From Micromonospora okii (GTDB lineage: Bacteria; Actinomycetota; Actinomycetes; Mycobacteriales; Micromonosporaceae): a DNA stretch of 64,000 bases. The stretch lies in assembly GCF_020884795.1 (NCBI RefSeq), contig NZ_BBZF01000014.1:406953-470952 (forward strand), written 5' to 3'. Each line of letters starts with the position of its first letter. Position 1 is the first letter of the stretch. Below the pieces are notes generated by a model that had not been told where the DNA came from, searched no databases, and saw only the letters and a list, made by a program, of their open reading frames with translations. Shown here piece after piece: positions 1-7,820 of the stretch. Position numbers and translations under genes: made by a program.

Positions 1-184
1 CCGGCAGCATCCGGGAATAGCGCTCCAGGTCGGTGCGGAGGCTGACCACGGCCAGGTCGACCCCCTGGCCGCACACCTTGCCGAGAGCGCCGAGGAGGCC
101 GTCGACGTATCGACCGACGCCGCCGCGATCGGCGGGGACACTCGTGGCGTCGATGAGTACGCGGGGCGGGCGACCGGCGGTCAC
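1..184 (-). CDS. glycosyltransferase family 4 N-terminus (partial, runs off window)
   Basis: Only the first 61 codons are present; the rest lies left of base 1. The start is GTG at 184, preceded by AAGGAG about 9 nt upstream, so I place the start here. The peptide begins VTAGRPPRVLIDATSVP and continues ADRGGVGRYVDGLLGAL. That is the typical N-terminal Rossmann strand and glycine-rich loop of GT-B glycosyltransferases (GT4, mannosyltransferase-like): RVLIDA, then GGVGRY near residue 23. The donor and acceptor cannot be told from this fragment. It is transcribed away from the next gene. Confidence 0.7.
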   Translation of the reverse strand, partial: MTAGRPPRVLIDATSVPADRGGVGRYVDGLLGALGKVCGQGVDLAVVSLRTDLERYSRMLP

Positions 185-333
185 GGGGCGACTCCTTGAG
201 ATGGCGCGAATGTGGGGAACAACACTTCGGGCAAGCCTACGCCCGCGCCCCGCCCGGTCGCTGACTGCGACCCGACCGTTGGCCGACTTGTCACCGTCAC
301 GTGCCTTTGCTCCGGGGGCGTATCGTCGCGGCG

Positions 334-1023
334 ATGGCCGACGACATTGCCCGGGCGTTCGCCGACGCGATCGCGTCCGACCCCGCCCGACCGCTGCTGA
401 CCTGGTACGACGACGCCACCGGCGAGCGCACCGAGCTCTCCGGGGCGACGCTGGCGAACTGGGTGGCCAAGACCGCCAACCTCCTCGTGGACGAGGCGGC
501 TGCCGGCCCGGGCGAGTCGGCCGGCGTGTTGCTCCCGCCGCACTGGCAGACCGCCGCCGTGCTGCTCGGCTGCTGGTCCGCCGGGCTGGCCGTGGCCGAC
601 CGGCCGGGCCCCGTCGAGGTGCTCTTCGCCGCCGCCGACCTGGTCGCCGAGGCGGACGCCTGGCCGGCCGGCGAGCGGTACGCCCTCGCGCTCGCCCCGT
701 TCGCCCTGCCCCTGCGCGAGGTGCCCGCCGGCTTCGCCGACTACGTGGTGGCCGTCCGCGCGCACGGGGACCACTTCGCCCCGTACGGCGGGGGTGGGCC
801 GCAGGACACGGAGCTGCTGGCCCGCGCGGCGGCCCGCGCCACGGAGCTGGGGATCGCCCGGGGCGACCGGGTCCTGCTGGACACCGCCACCCACCCCGAC
901 CCGGTCGACTGGCTGCTGGCCCCCCTCGTGGCGGGGGCGAGCACGGTCCTCTGCGCCAACCTGGACCACGCCCGCGTCGCCGCCCGCGCGGAGACCGAGC
1001 GGGTCACCCGCACCCTGGCCTGA
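334..1023 (+). CDS. TIGR03089 family protein (degenerate acyl-CoA synthetase-like)
   Basis: A 229-aa protein starting MADDIARAFADAIAS. The ATG at 334 is preferred over the in-frame GTG at 301 because the shorter form begins where this family normally does. It resembles the actinobacterial TIGR03089 family, which looks like the N-terminal part of an adenylate-forming enzyme. Visible are RPLLTWYDDATGERTELSG, then LANWVAKTANLLVDE and the helix around VLLPPHWQTAAVLLGCWSAG. No AMP-binding P-loop (SGTTG-type) is present, so catalysis is unlikely. It is divergent from the glycosyltransferase at 184. The role is unknown; assignment rests on family resemblance. Confidence 0.75.
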   Translation: MADDIARAFADAIASDPARPLLTWYDDATGERTELSGATLANWVAKTANLLVDEAAAGPGESAGVLLPPHWQTAAVLLGCWSAGLAVADRPGPVEVLFAAADLVAEADAWPAGERYALALAPFALPLREVPAGFADYVVAVRAHGDHFAPYGGGGPQDTELLARAAARATELGIARGDRVLLDTATHPDPVDWLLAPLVAGASTVLCANLDHARVAARAETERVTRTLA

Positions 1024-1163
1024 CGCCGGCCCGGGACGCGAGCGGCGCTGCGGCCGGGGCGCGGGCGACCCCGGCTCGGGGCGCGGGCGCCCCCGGCTCA
1101 GGCCGCGAGCCGTGACCGGCTCGGGGCGCGGGCGACCACGGCCCCAGGGCGCGGGGCGTCGGC
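1024..1163. repeat. GC-rich imperfect tandem repeat between convergent genes
   Basis: This 140-nt gap between two convergent genes consists largely of imperfect copies of GGGGCGCGGGCGACC separated by CCGGCTC blocks (about 1057-1160). It could form GC-rich secondary structure and end transcription from both sides. No gene is seen. Confidence 0.5.
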
Positions 1164-3131
1164 TCAGGACGGGCGACGCTGGGCGAACGCGGCGAAGGCC
1201 GTCAGCGACTCCGGGTTGGCCAGCGCGCCCTTGGCCGCCGCCCGGTCCACGGGGACGCCGGTGAGGATCTTCTTCACCGGCACCTCCAGCTTCTTCGCGC
1301 TCAGGGTGCGCGGGACGGCCCGCACCTGGTGGATCTCGTCGGGGACGTGCCTCGGCGACAGGGCGGTACGCAGCTCGCGGCAGATCCGGCGGCGCAGCTC
1401 GTCGTCCAGCTCCAGCCCCTCGGCGAGCACCACGAACAGCAGCAGCTCCCCCGCGCCGCCCTCGTCGTCCTCCAGGTGCACCACCACCGAGTCGACGACC
1501 TCGTCCAGGCCCTCGACGACCGAGTAGAACTCGGCGGTGCCGAGCCGGACGCCGCCCCGGTTGAGGGTGGCGTCGGAGCGGCCGGTGATCACGCAGCCGC
1601 CCCGGGAGTTGATCGTGATCCAGTCGCCGTGCCGCCACACGCCCGGGTAGACGTCGAAGTACGCCTCCCGGTAACGCTCGCCGTCCAGGTCGTTCCAGAA
1701 GCCCACCGGCATGCTCGGCATCGGGGCGGTGATCACCAGCTCGCCCAGCTCGCCGACGACGGACGTGCCGTCGGCGGAGCGGGCCTCCACCCGCGCCCCG
1801 AGCGCCCGACAGGTGATCTCCCCCGCGTGCACCGGCAGCAGCGGCACCCCGCCGACGAAGCCGGTGCACACATCCGTGCCGCCGGAGAGCGACTGGAGCT
1901 GGAGCCGCCCGCCGACGTTGTCGTACACCCAGGTGAAGCCCTCGGCGGGCAGCGGCGCGCCGGTCGAGCCGACCCCGCGCAGCGCGGACAGGTCGGCGAC
2001 GTCCCTCGGCACCAGCCCGCCCTTGCGGCAGGCCAGCAGGAACGGCGCGGAGGTGCCGAAGTACGTGGTGCCGGTCTCGGCGGCCAGCCGCCACAGCGCG
2101 CCCAGGTCGGGGTGGCCGGGGTTGCCGTCGAACAGCACGATCGCCGCGCCAACGGCCGGCCCGGAGACGAGGAAGTTCCACATCATCCAGCCGGTGGTGG
2201 TGAACCAGAGGAACCGGTCGCCCGGCCCCAGGTCGTGGTGCAGGGCGAGCATCTTCAGGTGCTCCAGCAGGATGCCGCCGTGGCCGTGGACGATCGGCTT
2301 GGGCAGCCCGGTGGTGCCGGAGGAGTAGAGCACGTAGAGCGGGTGGTCGAACGGCACGGCGGCGAAGGTCAGCGGCTCGTCGGTCGGCGCGGCCAGCTCC
2401 GCCCAGCCGATCGCCCCGTCCGGGGGGTCGCCGGCCGGGTCGAGGTACGCGACGGCGACGGTGTGCTCCAGCGACGGCAGCGCGGCCCGGATGGCGGCCA
2501 CCTCGGCGCGCCGGTCGACGGGCTTGTCGCCGTACCGGTAGCCGTCGACGGCGACGAGGACCTTCGGCTCGGTCTGCTGCCAGCGGTCGGTGACGCTGCG
2601 GGTGCCGAACTCGGGGGCGCAGGACGAGAAGATCGCGCCGAGGCTGGCCGTGGCCAGCAGCAGCACGTACGTCTCGGGGATGTTGGGCGCGTACGCGGCC
2701 ACCCGGTCGCCGGGGCCGACGCCGAGCCGGCGCAGCCCGGCCGCCACCCGGCGGACCCGCTCGCGCAGCTCGGCGGCGGTCAGCGTCTCCGGCGCGCGGG
2801 TCTGCCCGTGCGCGACCACCACCGGGTCGTCGTCGCCCAGCCCCGGCATCCGCAGCACGTTCTCGGCGTAGTTGAGGGTGGCCCCGGGGAACCAGCGGGT
2901 GCCCGGCATCGCCGGGTCGGTCAGCGTGGCCGTCGGCTCGGCGTGCGCGACGACGGCGAAGTGGTCCCAGATCGAGCGCCAGAACGCGTCGAGGTCGGTG
3001 ACCGACCACTGCCACAGCGCGTCGTAGTCGGCGAACTCCAGCCCTCGGTGCTCGGCCAGCCAGCGCAGGTAGGCACCGATCCGGGACCGCTCGCGCACGT
3101 CCGCCGGCGGCGTCCACAGCACGTCACCCAC
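1164..3131 (-). CDS. acetoacetate-CoA ligase (acetoacetyl-CoA synthetase)
   Basis: A 655-aa adenylate-forming enzyme expected to convert acetoacetate, ATP and CoA to acetoacetyl-CoA (EC 6.2.1.16). It is cytosolic and takes part in ketone-body or short-chain acid use. The N-terminus (RSRIGAYLRWLAEHRGLEF, then WQWSVTDLDAFWRSIWDHF) is the acetyl/acetoacetyl-CoA synthetase cap. The P-loop YSSGTTGLPKPIVHGHGG and a C-terminal GRSDATLNRGGVRLGTAEFY segment are intact, and length matches the family (about 650). The GTG start follows a GGAGGAGGGTGGAG stretch. Thioesterase and acyl-CoA dehydrogenase genes lie nearby, suggesting an acyl-CoA neighbourhood, though each has its own spacing. Confidence 0.93.
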   Translation of the reverse strand: MGDVLWTPPADVRERSRIGAYLRWLAEHRGLEFADYDALWQWSVTDLDAFWRSIWDHFAVVAHAEPTATLTDPAMPGTRWFPGATLNYAENVLRMPGLGDDDPVVVAHGQTRAPETLTAAELRERVRRVAAGLRRLGVGPGDRVAAYAPNIPETYVLLLATASLGAIFSSCAPEFGTRSVTDRWQQTEPKVLVAVDGYRYGDKPVDRRAEVAAIRAALPSLEHTVAVAYLDPAGDPPDGAIGWAELAAPTDEPLTFAAVPFDHPLYVLYSSGTTGLPKPIVHGHGGILLEHLKMLALHHDLGPGDRFLWFTTTGWMMWNFLVSGPAVGAAIVLFDGNPGHPDLGALWRLAAETGTTYFGTSAPFLLACRKGGLVPRDVADLSALRGVGSTGAPLPAEGFTWVYDNVGGRLQLQSLSGGTDVCTGFVGGVPLLPVHAGEITCRALGARVEARSADGTSVVGELGELVITAPMPSMPVGFWNDLDGERYREAYFDVYPGVWRHGDWITINSRGGCVITGRSDATLNRGGVRLGTAEFYSVVEGLDEVVDSVVVHLEDDEGGAGELLLFVVLAEGLELDDELRRRICRELRTALSPRHVPDEIHQVRAVPRTLSAKKLEVPVKKILTGVPVDRAAAKGALANPESLTAFAAFAQRRPS

Positions 3132-3157
3132 AGCTCCACCCTCCTCCGGGTGCCCGG

Positions 3158-3209
3158 AAGGAAGGGCACCTTGTTAACGCATACGGTAGAGAAGGGCTCC
3201 CTTCTCACC
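3158..3209. repeat. dispersed intergenic repeat family 1, copy 1
   Basis: A 52-nt element reading AAGGAAGGGCACCTTGTTAA, then CGCATACGGTAGAGAAGGG and CTCCCTTCTCACC. Each half is a self-complementary arm, so it can fold as two hairpins. It lies between the end of the thioesterase gene and the start of the ligase gene. Six further copies occur in this window. Confidence 0.9.
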
Positions 3210-3260
3210 CCAACCCGCGCCCGCGTGCGCCGGCGCGGCGGCGCAGGAGGCGGGCGCGGG

Positions 3261-3779
3261 CTAGAGCGAGCGGTGGGCCTGGATGGCGCGACGGCGGGCC
3301 AGCCGGTGGGCGCGGCGGATCTCCGCCTCCCGGTAGCGGCGCTCGTCCTGCGGGGTCTCCGGCAGCACCGGCCGGACCGCGCGGGGCGCGCCGCCCACGT
3401 CGACCCCCACGAAGACCAGGTACGCGGTGGCCACCCGGACCGGCTCCTCCTCGGCCGAGTCCCAGCGCTCGGCGACGACCCGCACGCCGACCTCCATCGA
3501 GGTCTGCCCCGTCCAGTTGACCTGGGCGTGGGCGTGCACGAGGTCACCCACCCGCACCGCCTCGGAGAAGACGATCTCGTCGATCGCGGCGGTCACCGCC
3601 GTGCCGCCGCTGTGCCGGGCCGCCGCCGCGCCCGCCACGTCGTCGACGAACTTCATCAACACCCCTCCGTGCACGGTCCCGTACAGGTTGACATCGACGG
3701 CGGTCATGATCCGGCTCAGCGTGACCCGGGAGTAGGACGTGGCCTTGCCCTGCGGCGGGGCGGAGGGATGATCTGTCAT
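3261..3779 (-). CDS. acyl-CoA thioesterase, single hotdog domain
   Basis: A 172-aa protein beginning MTDHPSAPPQGKATSYSRV; ATG at 3779 is chosen over an in-frame upstream start at 3803 because the latter overlaps the divergent gene. The hotdog fold typical of BACH/YciA-type acyl-CoA hydrolases shows as VTLSRIMTAVDVNLYGTVHG, then GVLMKFVDDVAGAAAARH; the N-GTVHGG-D block carries the expected catalytic region. The second half (VHAHAQVNWTGQTSMEVGV) is the paired strand. It is predicted to hydrolyse acyl-CoA to free acid and CoA in the cytosol. The C-terminal tail RRAHRLARRRAIQAH is basic and variable. Confidence 0.88.
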   Translation of the reverse strand: MTDHPSAPPQGKATSYSRVTLSRIMTAVDVNLYGTVHGGVLMKFVDDVAGAAAARHSGGTAVTAAIDEIVFSEAVRVGDLVHAHAQVNWTGQTSMEVGVRVVAERWDSAEEEPVRVATAYLVFVGVDVGGAPRAVRPVLPETPQDERRYREAEIRRAHRLARRRAIQAHRSL

Positions 3780-3802
3780 GCCGGAAACGGTACGGTGCGC
3801 CA

Positions 3803-4468
3803 ATGCGACATCTCTGGAGCTTCCTCGCCGGGTTGGTGGTGGCGCCCGTCACCTGGGTGCTGGTCACCCTCGGGCAGGACGGGTCGACCCGCACGATCAG
3901 CCGGTGGGTGGAGATCGGCACGTTCAACACGGCCAACCTGATCGAGCCGGCCGTCTACCTGGCGGTCGCCGGCATCCTGCTCGGCCTGCTGGGCACCCTG
4001 CGCGTCTCGCCCCTCGGCCCGCTGGTCGCCGGGCTGCTGCTCATCGCCCCGTACGTCGGGACGTTCGTCGCGCCGTTCGAGGTGCGCGACCGGGTGCCCG
4101 AGGGCTGGAAGGTGCTGGGCGACCCGCTGCCGCTGCACCTGCCGGTGCACAACGGCACCCTCTTCCTGATCGGCGCGCTGCTGGTGATGGCCACGTTCAG
4201 CGGGCAGCGGTGGCGGCGCTGGCCCCGGCCGGTCGCCGAGCCGGCGAGCCCACCGGCGGGCGGGCCGGAGGAGAACGACGTCACGCTCACCGACTGGCCC
4301 CCGGCCGGCAGCGGCGGGGACGACCGGGACACCCCCCTGCTCGGCCTGGGCTACCCGGACCGGACCCCGCCCGAGCCGCTGCCGAGGCGTACGGCCGGGG
4401 AGTCGCCCTGGTCGGCCCCGCCGCGCGCGGCGAGCCGCTCCGAGGACACCACGCAGGAACTCCGCTAG
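3803..4468 (+). CDS. four-helix membrane protein of unknown function
   Basis: A 221-aa integral membrane protein. Hydrophobic segments are near residues 4-22, 50-65, 70-92 and 138-155, followed by a hydrophilic, proline-rich cytoplasmic tail of about 60 residues (EPASPPAGGPEENDVTL and onward). No catalytic motif is recognised. It is divergent from the thioesterase, with only 23 nt between the two starts, so they share a promoter region. The start ATG at 3803 precedes the first membrane helix directly. I do not know its function; similar short proteins are common in Micromonosporaceae. Confidence 0.75.
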   Translation: MRHLWSFLAGLVVAPVTWVLVTLGQDGSTRTISRWVEIGTFNTANLIEPAVYLAVAGILLGLLGTLRVSPLGPLVAGLLLIAPYVGTFVAPFEVRDRVPEGWKVLGDPLPLHLPVHNGTLFLIGALLVMATFSGQRWRRWPRPVAEPASPPAGGPEENDVTLTDWPPAGSGGDDRDTPLLGLGYPDRTPPEPLPRRTAGESPWSAPPRAASRSEDTTQELR

Positions 4469-4714
4469 CCGGTACGTCGTCGGTCATGGGTTCGCGGCGA
4501 GCGGAACGCGCGACGCCCCCCCATGATCGACGCGCCGGCCTCAGTCCTCCTTGCCCGACCGGGCGAAGCCGATGGTGTAGCCGGCGTGAGATCGAAGGCC
4601 CGCGCGTCAGGCCGAGGGCAACTGCTCCCGCGCCCGAGCGCTCCCGGGCGACCGCCGGCAACGCATCCACCAGGCACCTCCACGACCGCCACGAGTTGCG
4701 CCGACCGCTCTCGA

Positions 4715-5878
4715 TCAGCCCTTCAGGAGCTGCCGGGCCATGACGATGCGCTGCACCTGGTTCGTGCCCTCGTAGATCTGGGTGATCTTGGCGTCGCGCA
4801 TCATCCGCTCGACCGGGTAGTCGCGGGTGTAGCCGTACCCGCCGAGGAGCTGCACCGCGTCGGTGGTGATCTCCATGGCCGCGTCGGAGGCGAAGCACTT
4901 GGCCGCCGCGCCGAAGTACGTCAGGTCGGCGTCGCCCCGCTCGGACTTGCCGGCGGCGGTGTAGGTGAGCTGGCGGGCCGCCTCCAGCTTCATGCCCATG
5001 TCGGCGAGCATGAACTGGATGCCCTGGAACTCGGCGACGGGCCTGCCGAACTGCCTGCGCTCCTGGACGTACCCCTTGGCGTAGTCGAGCGCGCCCTGGG
5101 CGATGCCGACGGCCTGCGCGGCGATCGTGACCCGGGTGTGGTCCAGGGTCTTCATCGCGGTGGCGAAGCCGGTGCCCTCGGCGCCGATCATGCGGTCGGC
5201 CGGGATGCGGACGTTGTCGAAGTACACCTCGCGGGTCGGCGAGCCCTTGATCCCGAGCTTCTTCTCCGGCGCGCCGAAGCTGACGCCCGGGTCGGACTTC
5301 TCCACCACGAACGCCGAGATGCCCTTCGATCGGGCTGTGGGGTCCGTCACGGCGAAGACGGTGTAGTACTCCGACACGCCGGCGTTGGTGATCCACCGCT
5401 TCACGCCGTTGAGCACCCAGTGGTCGCCGTCGCGGACCGCCTTCGTGGTCATCGAGGCGGCGTCGCTGCCCGCCTCCGGCTCCGACAGGCAGTACGAGAA
5501 CATGGCCTCCCCGGCCGCGACCGGGGTGAGGTAGCGCCGCTTCAGCTCCTCCGAGCCGGCCAGCAGCAGCGGCATCGTGCCCAGCTTGTTCACCGCCGGG
5601 ATCAGCGACGACGACGCGCAGGCCCGCGCCACCTCCTCGATCACGATGGCCGTGGCCAGGGCGTCCGCCCCGGCGCCGCCGTACTCCGCCGGGATGTGCG
5701 GGGCGTGGAAGTCGGCGGACCGGAGCGCGTCGTACGACGCCTTCGGGAACTCGCCGGACTCGTCCGCCTCGGCGGCGTGCGGAGCGACCTTGGCGGCACA
5801 GACCTCCCGCACCGCCTCCCGGACCGCCTCGTGCTCCTCGGGCAACCGGTACACGTCGAACGACTGCTCTGCGGCCAT
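4715..5878 (-). CDS. acyl-CoA dehydrogenase
   Basis: A 387-aa FAD-dependent acyl-CoA dehydrogenase, full family length. Visible are the flavin-binding segments YCLSEPEAGSDAASMTTKA and WITNAGVSEYYTVFA, and the signature GYGYTRDYPVERMMRDAKI. The catalytic base is Glu370 in IYEGTNQVQR, as in short-chain and isovaleryl-type enzymes. It introduces the alpha-beta double bond and passes electrons to ETF. The ATG start has GGGGAGGGG about 7 nt upstream. It is divergent from the UDP-glucose dehydrogenase gene; the 246 nt at its 3' side (4469-4714) contain nothing I recognise. Chain-length preference cannot be read from sequence alone. Confidence 0.93.
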   Translation of the reverse strand: MAAEQSFDVYRLPEEHEAVREAVREVCAAKVAPHAAEADESGEFPKASYDALRSADFHAPHIPAEYGGAGADALATAIVIEEVARACASSSLIPAVNKLGTMPLLLAGSEELKRRYLTPVAAGEAMFSYCLSEPEAGSDAASMTTKAVRDGDHWVLNGVKRWITNAGVSEYYTVFAVTDPTARSKGISAFVVEKSDPGVSFGAPEKKLGIKGSPTREVYFDNVRIPADRMIGAEGTGFATAMKTLDHTRVTIAAQAVGIAQGALDYAKGYVQERRQFGRPVAEFQGIQFMLADMGMKLEAARQLTYTAAGKSERGDADLTYFGAAAKCFASDAAMEITTDAVQLLGGYGYTRDYPVERMMRDAKITQIYEGTNQVQRIVMARQLLKG

Positions 5879-6125
5879 GTCGACCCCTCCCCTTCACCGC
5901 TATCATGCGCAGTCTGTACCGTCTCGGAACCGCCGACCGCGCAGACTGAAGGATAGCGACCAGCGCTCGGGTGATCCTTACCGCCGCGTAGGCTCTGGCC
6001 TGACGGAGGCGTCGACGCGGCACGGCGAGCAGTAAACGACCCACATCCCCTTCGGTGCCCCGGCCAGGCGCCGCAGCCGAATGCGACGCGAGGAAGCGCC
6101 GCCAGCGCGAGCGGAGAAGACAGGC

Positions 6126-7553
6126 GTGACGATCCCGTACCCGAACACCCAACCGATGCCCGCCATCGCCGCGGTGACGCCGCCGTCGGGCGCGGCCCGG
6201 CCCCGGGTCACCTTCCTCGGCACCGGGTACCTCGGTGCGACGTACGCCATCTGCTATGCCGAGCTGGGGTACGAGGTCCTCGGCTTCGACGTCGACACCG
6301 ACAAGATCGCCAAGCTGAACGCGGGCGAGGTGCCGATCCACGAGCCCGGCCTCGACGAGCTGCTGCGGCGCAACCTGGCCGCCGGGCGGCTGCGGTTCAG
6401 CACCGACATCGCCGAGACCGCCGAGTTCGGCGACGTCCACTTCATCTGTGTGGGCACCCCGCAGCGGGCGGACGGGATGGGCGCCGACCTGTCGTACGTC
6501 GAGGCGTCGGTCACCGCCCTCGCCCAGCACCTCACCCGCAAGGCGCTGATCGTCGGCAAGTCCACCGTCCCCGTCGGCACCGCCGAGTGGGTGGAGCAGC
6601 TCGTCGGCAAGCACACCCCCGCCGACCTGGGCGTCGAGGTGGCCTGGAGCCCGGAGTTCCTCCAGGAGGGCTTCGCCGTCGACGACGTGCTGCGCCCCAA
6701 CCGCATCGTCGTCGGGGTCAAGAGCGAGTGGGCCAACGGGATGCTGTACGCCGCCCACAAGGGCGTATTCGACCTGGCCGCCACCGAGGACCGGGAGGTC
6801 CCGCTGGTGGTCACCGACTTCGCCACCGCCGAGCTGGTCAAGGTCGCCGCGAACGCGTTCCTGGCCACCAAGATCTCCTTCATCAACGCGATGGCCGAGG
6901 TCTGCGAGGCCGCCGGCGGCGACGTCACCCAGCTCGCCAAGGCCATCGGGTACGACCCGCGCATCGGCAACCGGTTCCTCCAGGCCGGCCTCGGCTTCGG
7001 CGGGGCCTGCCTGCCCAAGGACATCCGCGCCTTCCAGGCCCGGGCGCAGGAGCTGGGCGCCGGGGAGGCGCTGCGCTTCCTGCACGAGGTCGACCTGATC
7101 AACCTGCGCCGCCGTACCCGGGTCATCGCGCTCGCCGCCGAGCTGCTGGGCCGCCGCTCCGGTCCCGCCGGGCCGGACCTGTCGGGCACCCGGATCGCCG
7201 TGCTCGGCGCGACCTTCAAGCCCAACACCGACGACGTACGCGACGCGCCGGCCCTCGCCGTCGCCGGGCTGCTCGGCAAGGCCGGCGCCCAGGTGCACGT
7301 GTACGACCCGGAGGGCGCCGAGAACGCCCGCCGGGTGGCCCCCGAGCTGACGTACGAGCCGAGCATGGCCGACGCGGTGACCGGGGCGGACCTGGTCTGC
7401 GTGCTCACCGAGTGGGCCGACTTCCGCAACGCCGACCCGGTGGCCCTCGGCGAGCTGGTCGCCGGCCGGCGGGTGGTCGACGGCCGCAACTGCCTGGACT
7501 CGACACTGTGGACGCAGGCCGGCTGGGAGTACCGGGGCATGGGCCGCCCCTGA
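6126..7553 (+). CDS. UDP-glucose 6-dehydrogenase
   Basis: A 475-aa UDP-glucose/GDP-mannose dehydrogenase, predicted to oxidise UDP-glucose to UDP-glucuronate with two NAD+. The N-terminal NAD motif is VTFLGTGYLGATYAICYAE. The catalytic Cys295 lies in GFGGACLPKD. The C-terminal UDP-binding domain shows AVLGATFKPNTDDVRDAPAL. I choose GTG at 6126, preceded by GGAG about 10 nt upstream, over an in-frame ATG at 6081. The product would feed exopolysaccharide or cell-envelope glycan synthesis. No neighbouring polysaccharide genes are seen except the partial glycosyltransferase at base 1. Confidence 0.92.
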   Translation: MTIPYPNTQPMPAIAAVTPPSGAARPRVTFLGTGYLGATYAICYAELGYEVLGFDVDTDKIAKLNAGEVPIHEPGLDELLRRNLAAGRLRFSTDIAETAEFGDVHFICVGTPQRADGMGADLSYVEASVTALAQHLTRKALIVGKSTVPVGTAEWVEQLVGKHTPADLGVEVAWSPEFLQEGFAVDDVLRPNRIVVGVKSEWANGMLYAAHKGVFDLAATEDREVPLVVTDFATAELVKVAANAFLATKISFINAMAEVCEAAGGDVTQLAKAIGYDPRIGNRFLQAGLGFGGACLPKDIRAFQARAQELGAGEALRFLHEVDLINLRRRTRVIALAAELLGRRSGPAGPDLSGTRIAVLGATFKPNTDDVRDAPALAVAGLLGKAGAQVHVYDPEGAENARRVAPELTYEPSMADAVTGADLVCVLTEWADFRNADPVALGELVAGRRVVDGRNCLDSTLWTQAGWEYRGMGRP

Positions 7554-7820
7554 CCCCACCGGCGACACCCTCGACGGCCGGCTGCGGACCCCTCCGCGGC
7601 CGGCCGTCCGCCTCTGCCCCTCCCTCCGCCGCCGCCGCGCGTCTCCCCCCTTTCCCCGCGGCTCACGGTCCCCTCCCTCGCACTGCGGGTGTGACATCGA
7701 CCGGCTGTGGTCTTTTCGTCACCGGCAAACCGCCGACAGGAGTCGAAATCCGGGCCGGCGCAGGGCATGCTGCGACAGTGGGACGGTCCACAGTGCGGGC
7801 CAGCCGGGTGGAGGGGTGTC

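Noticed and set aside
4287..7697. An 1,136-codon minus-strand frame spanning acyl-CoA dehydrogenase and UDP-glucose dehydrogenase
   Set aside because: It is a shadow across two well-supported genes and has no recognisable domains.
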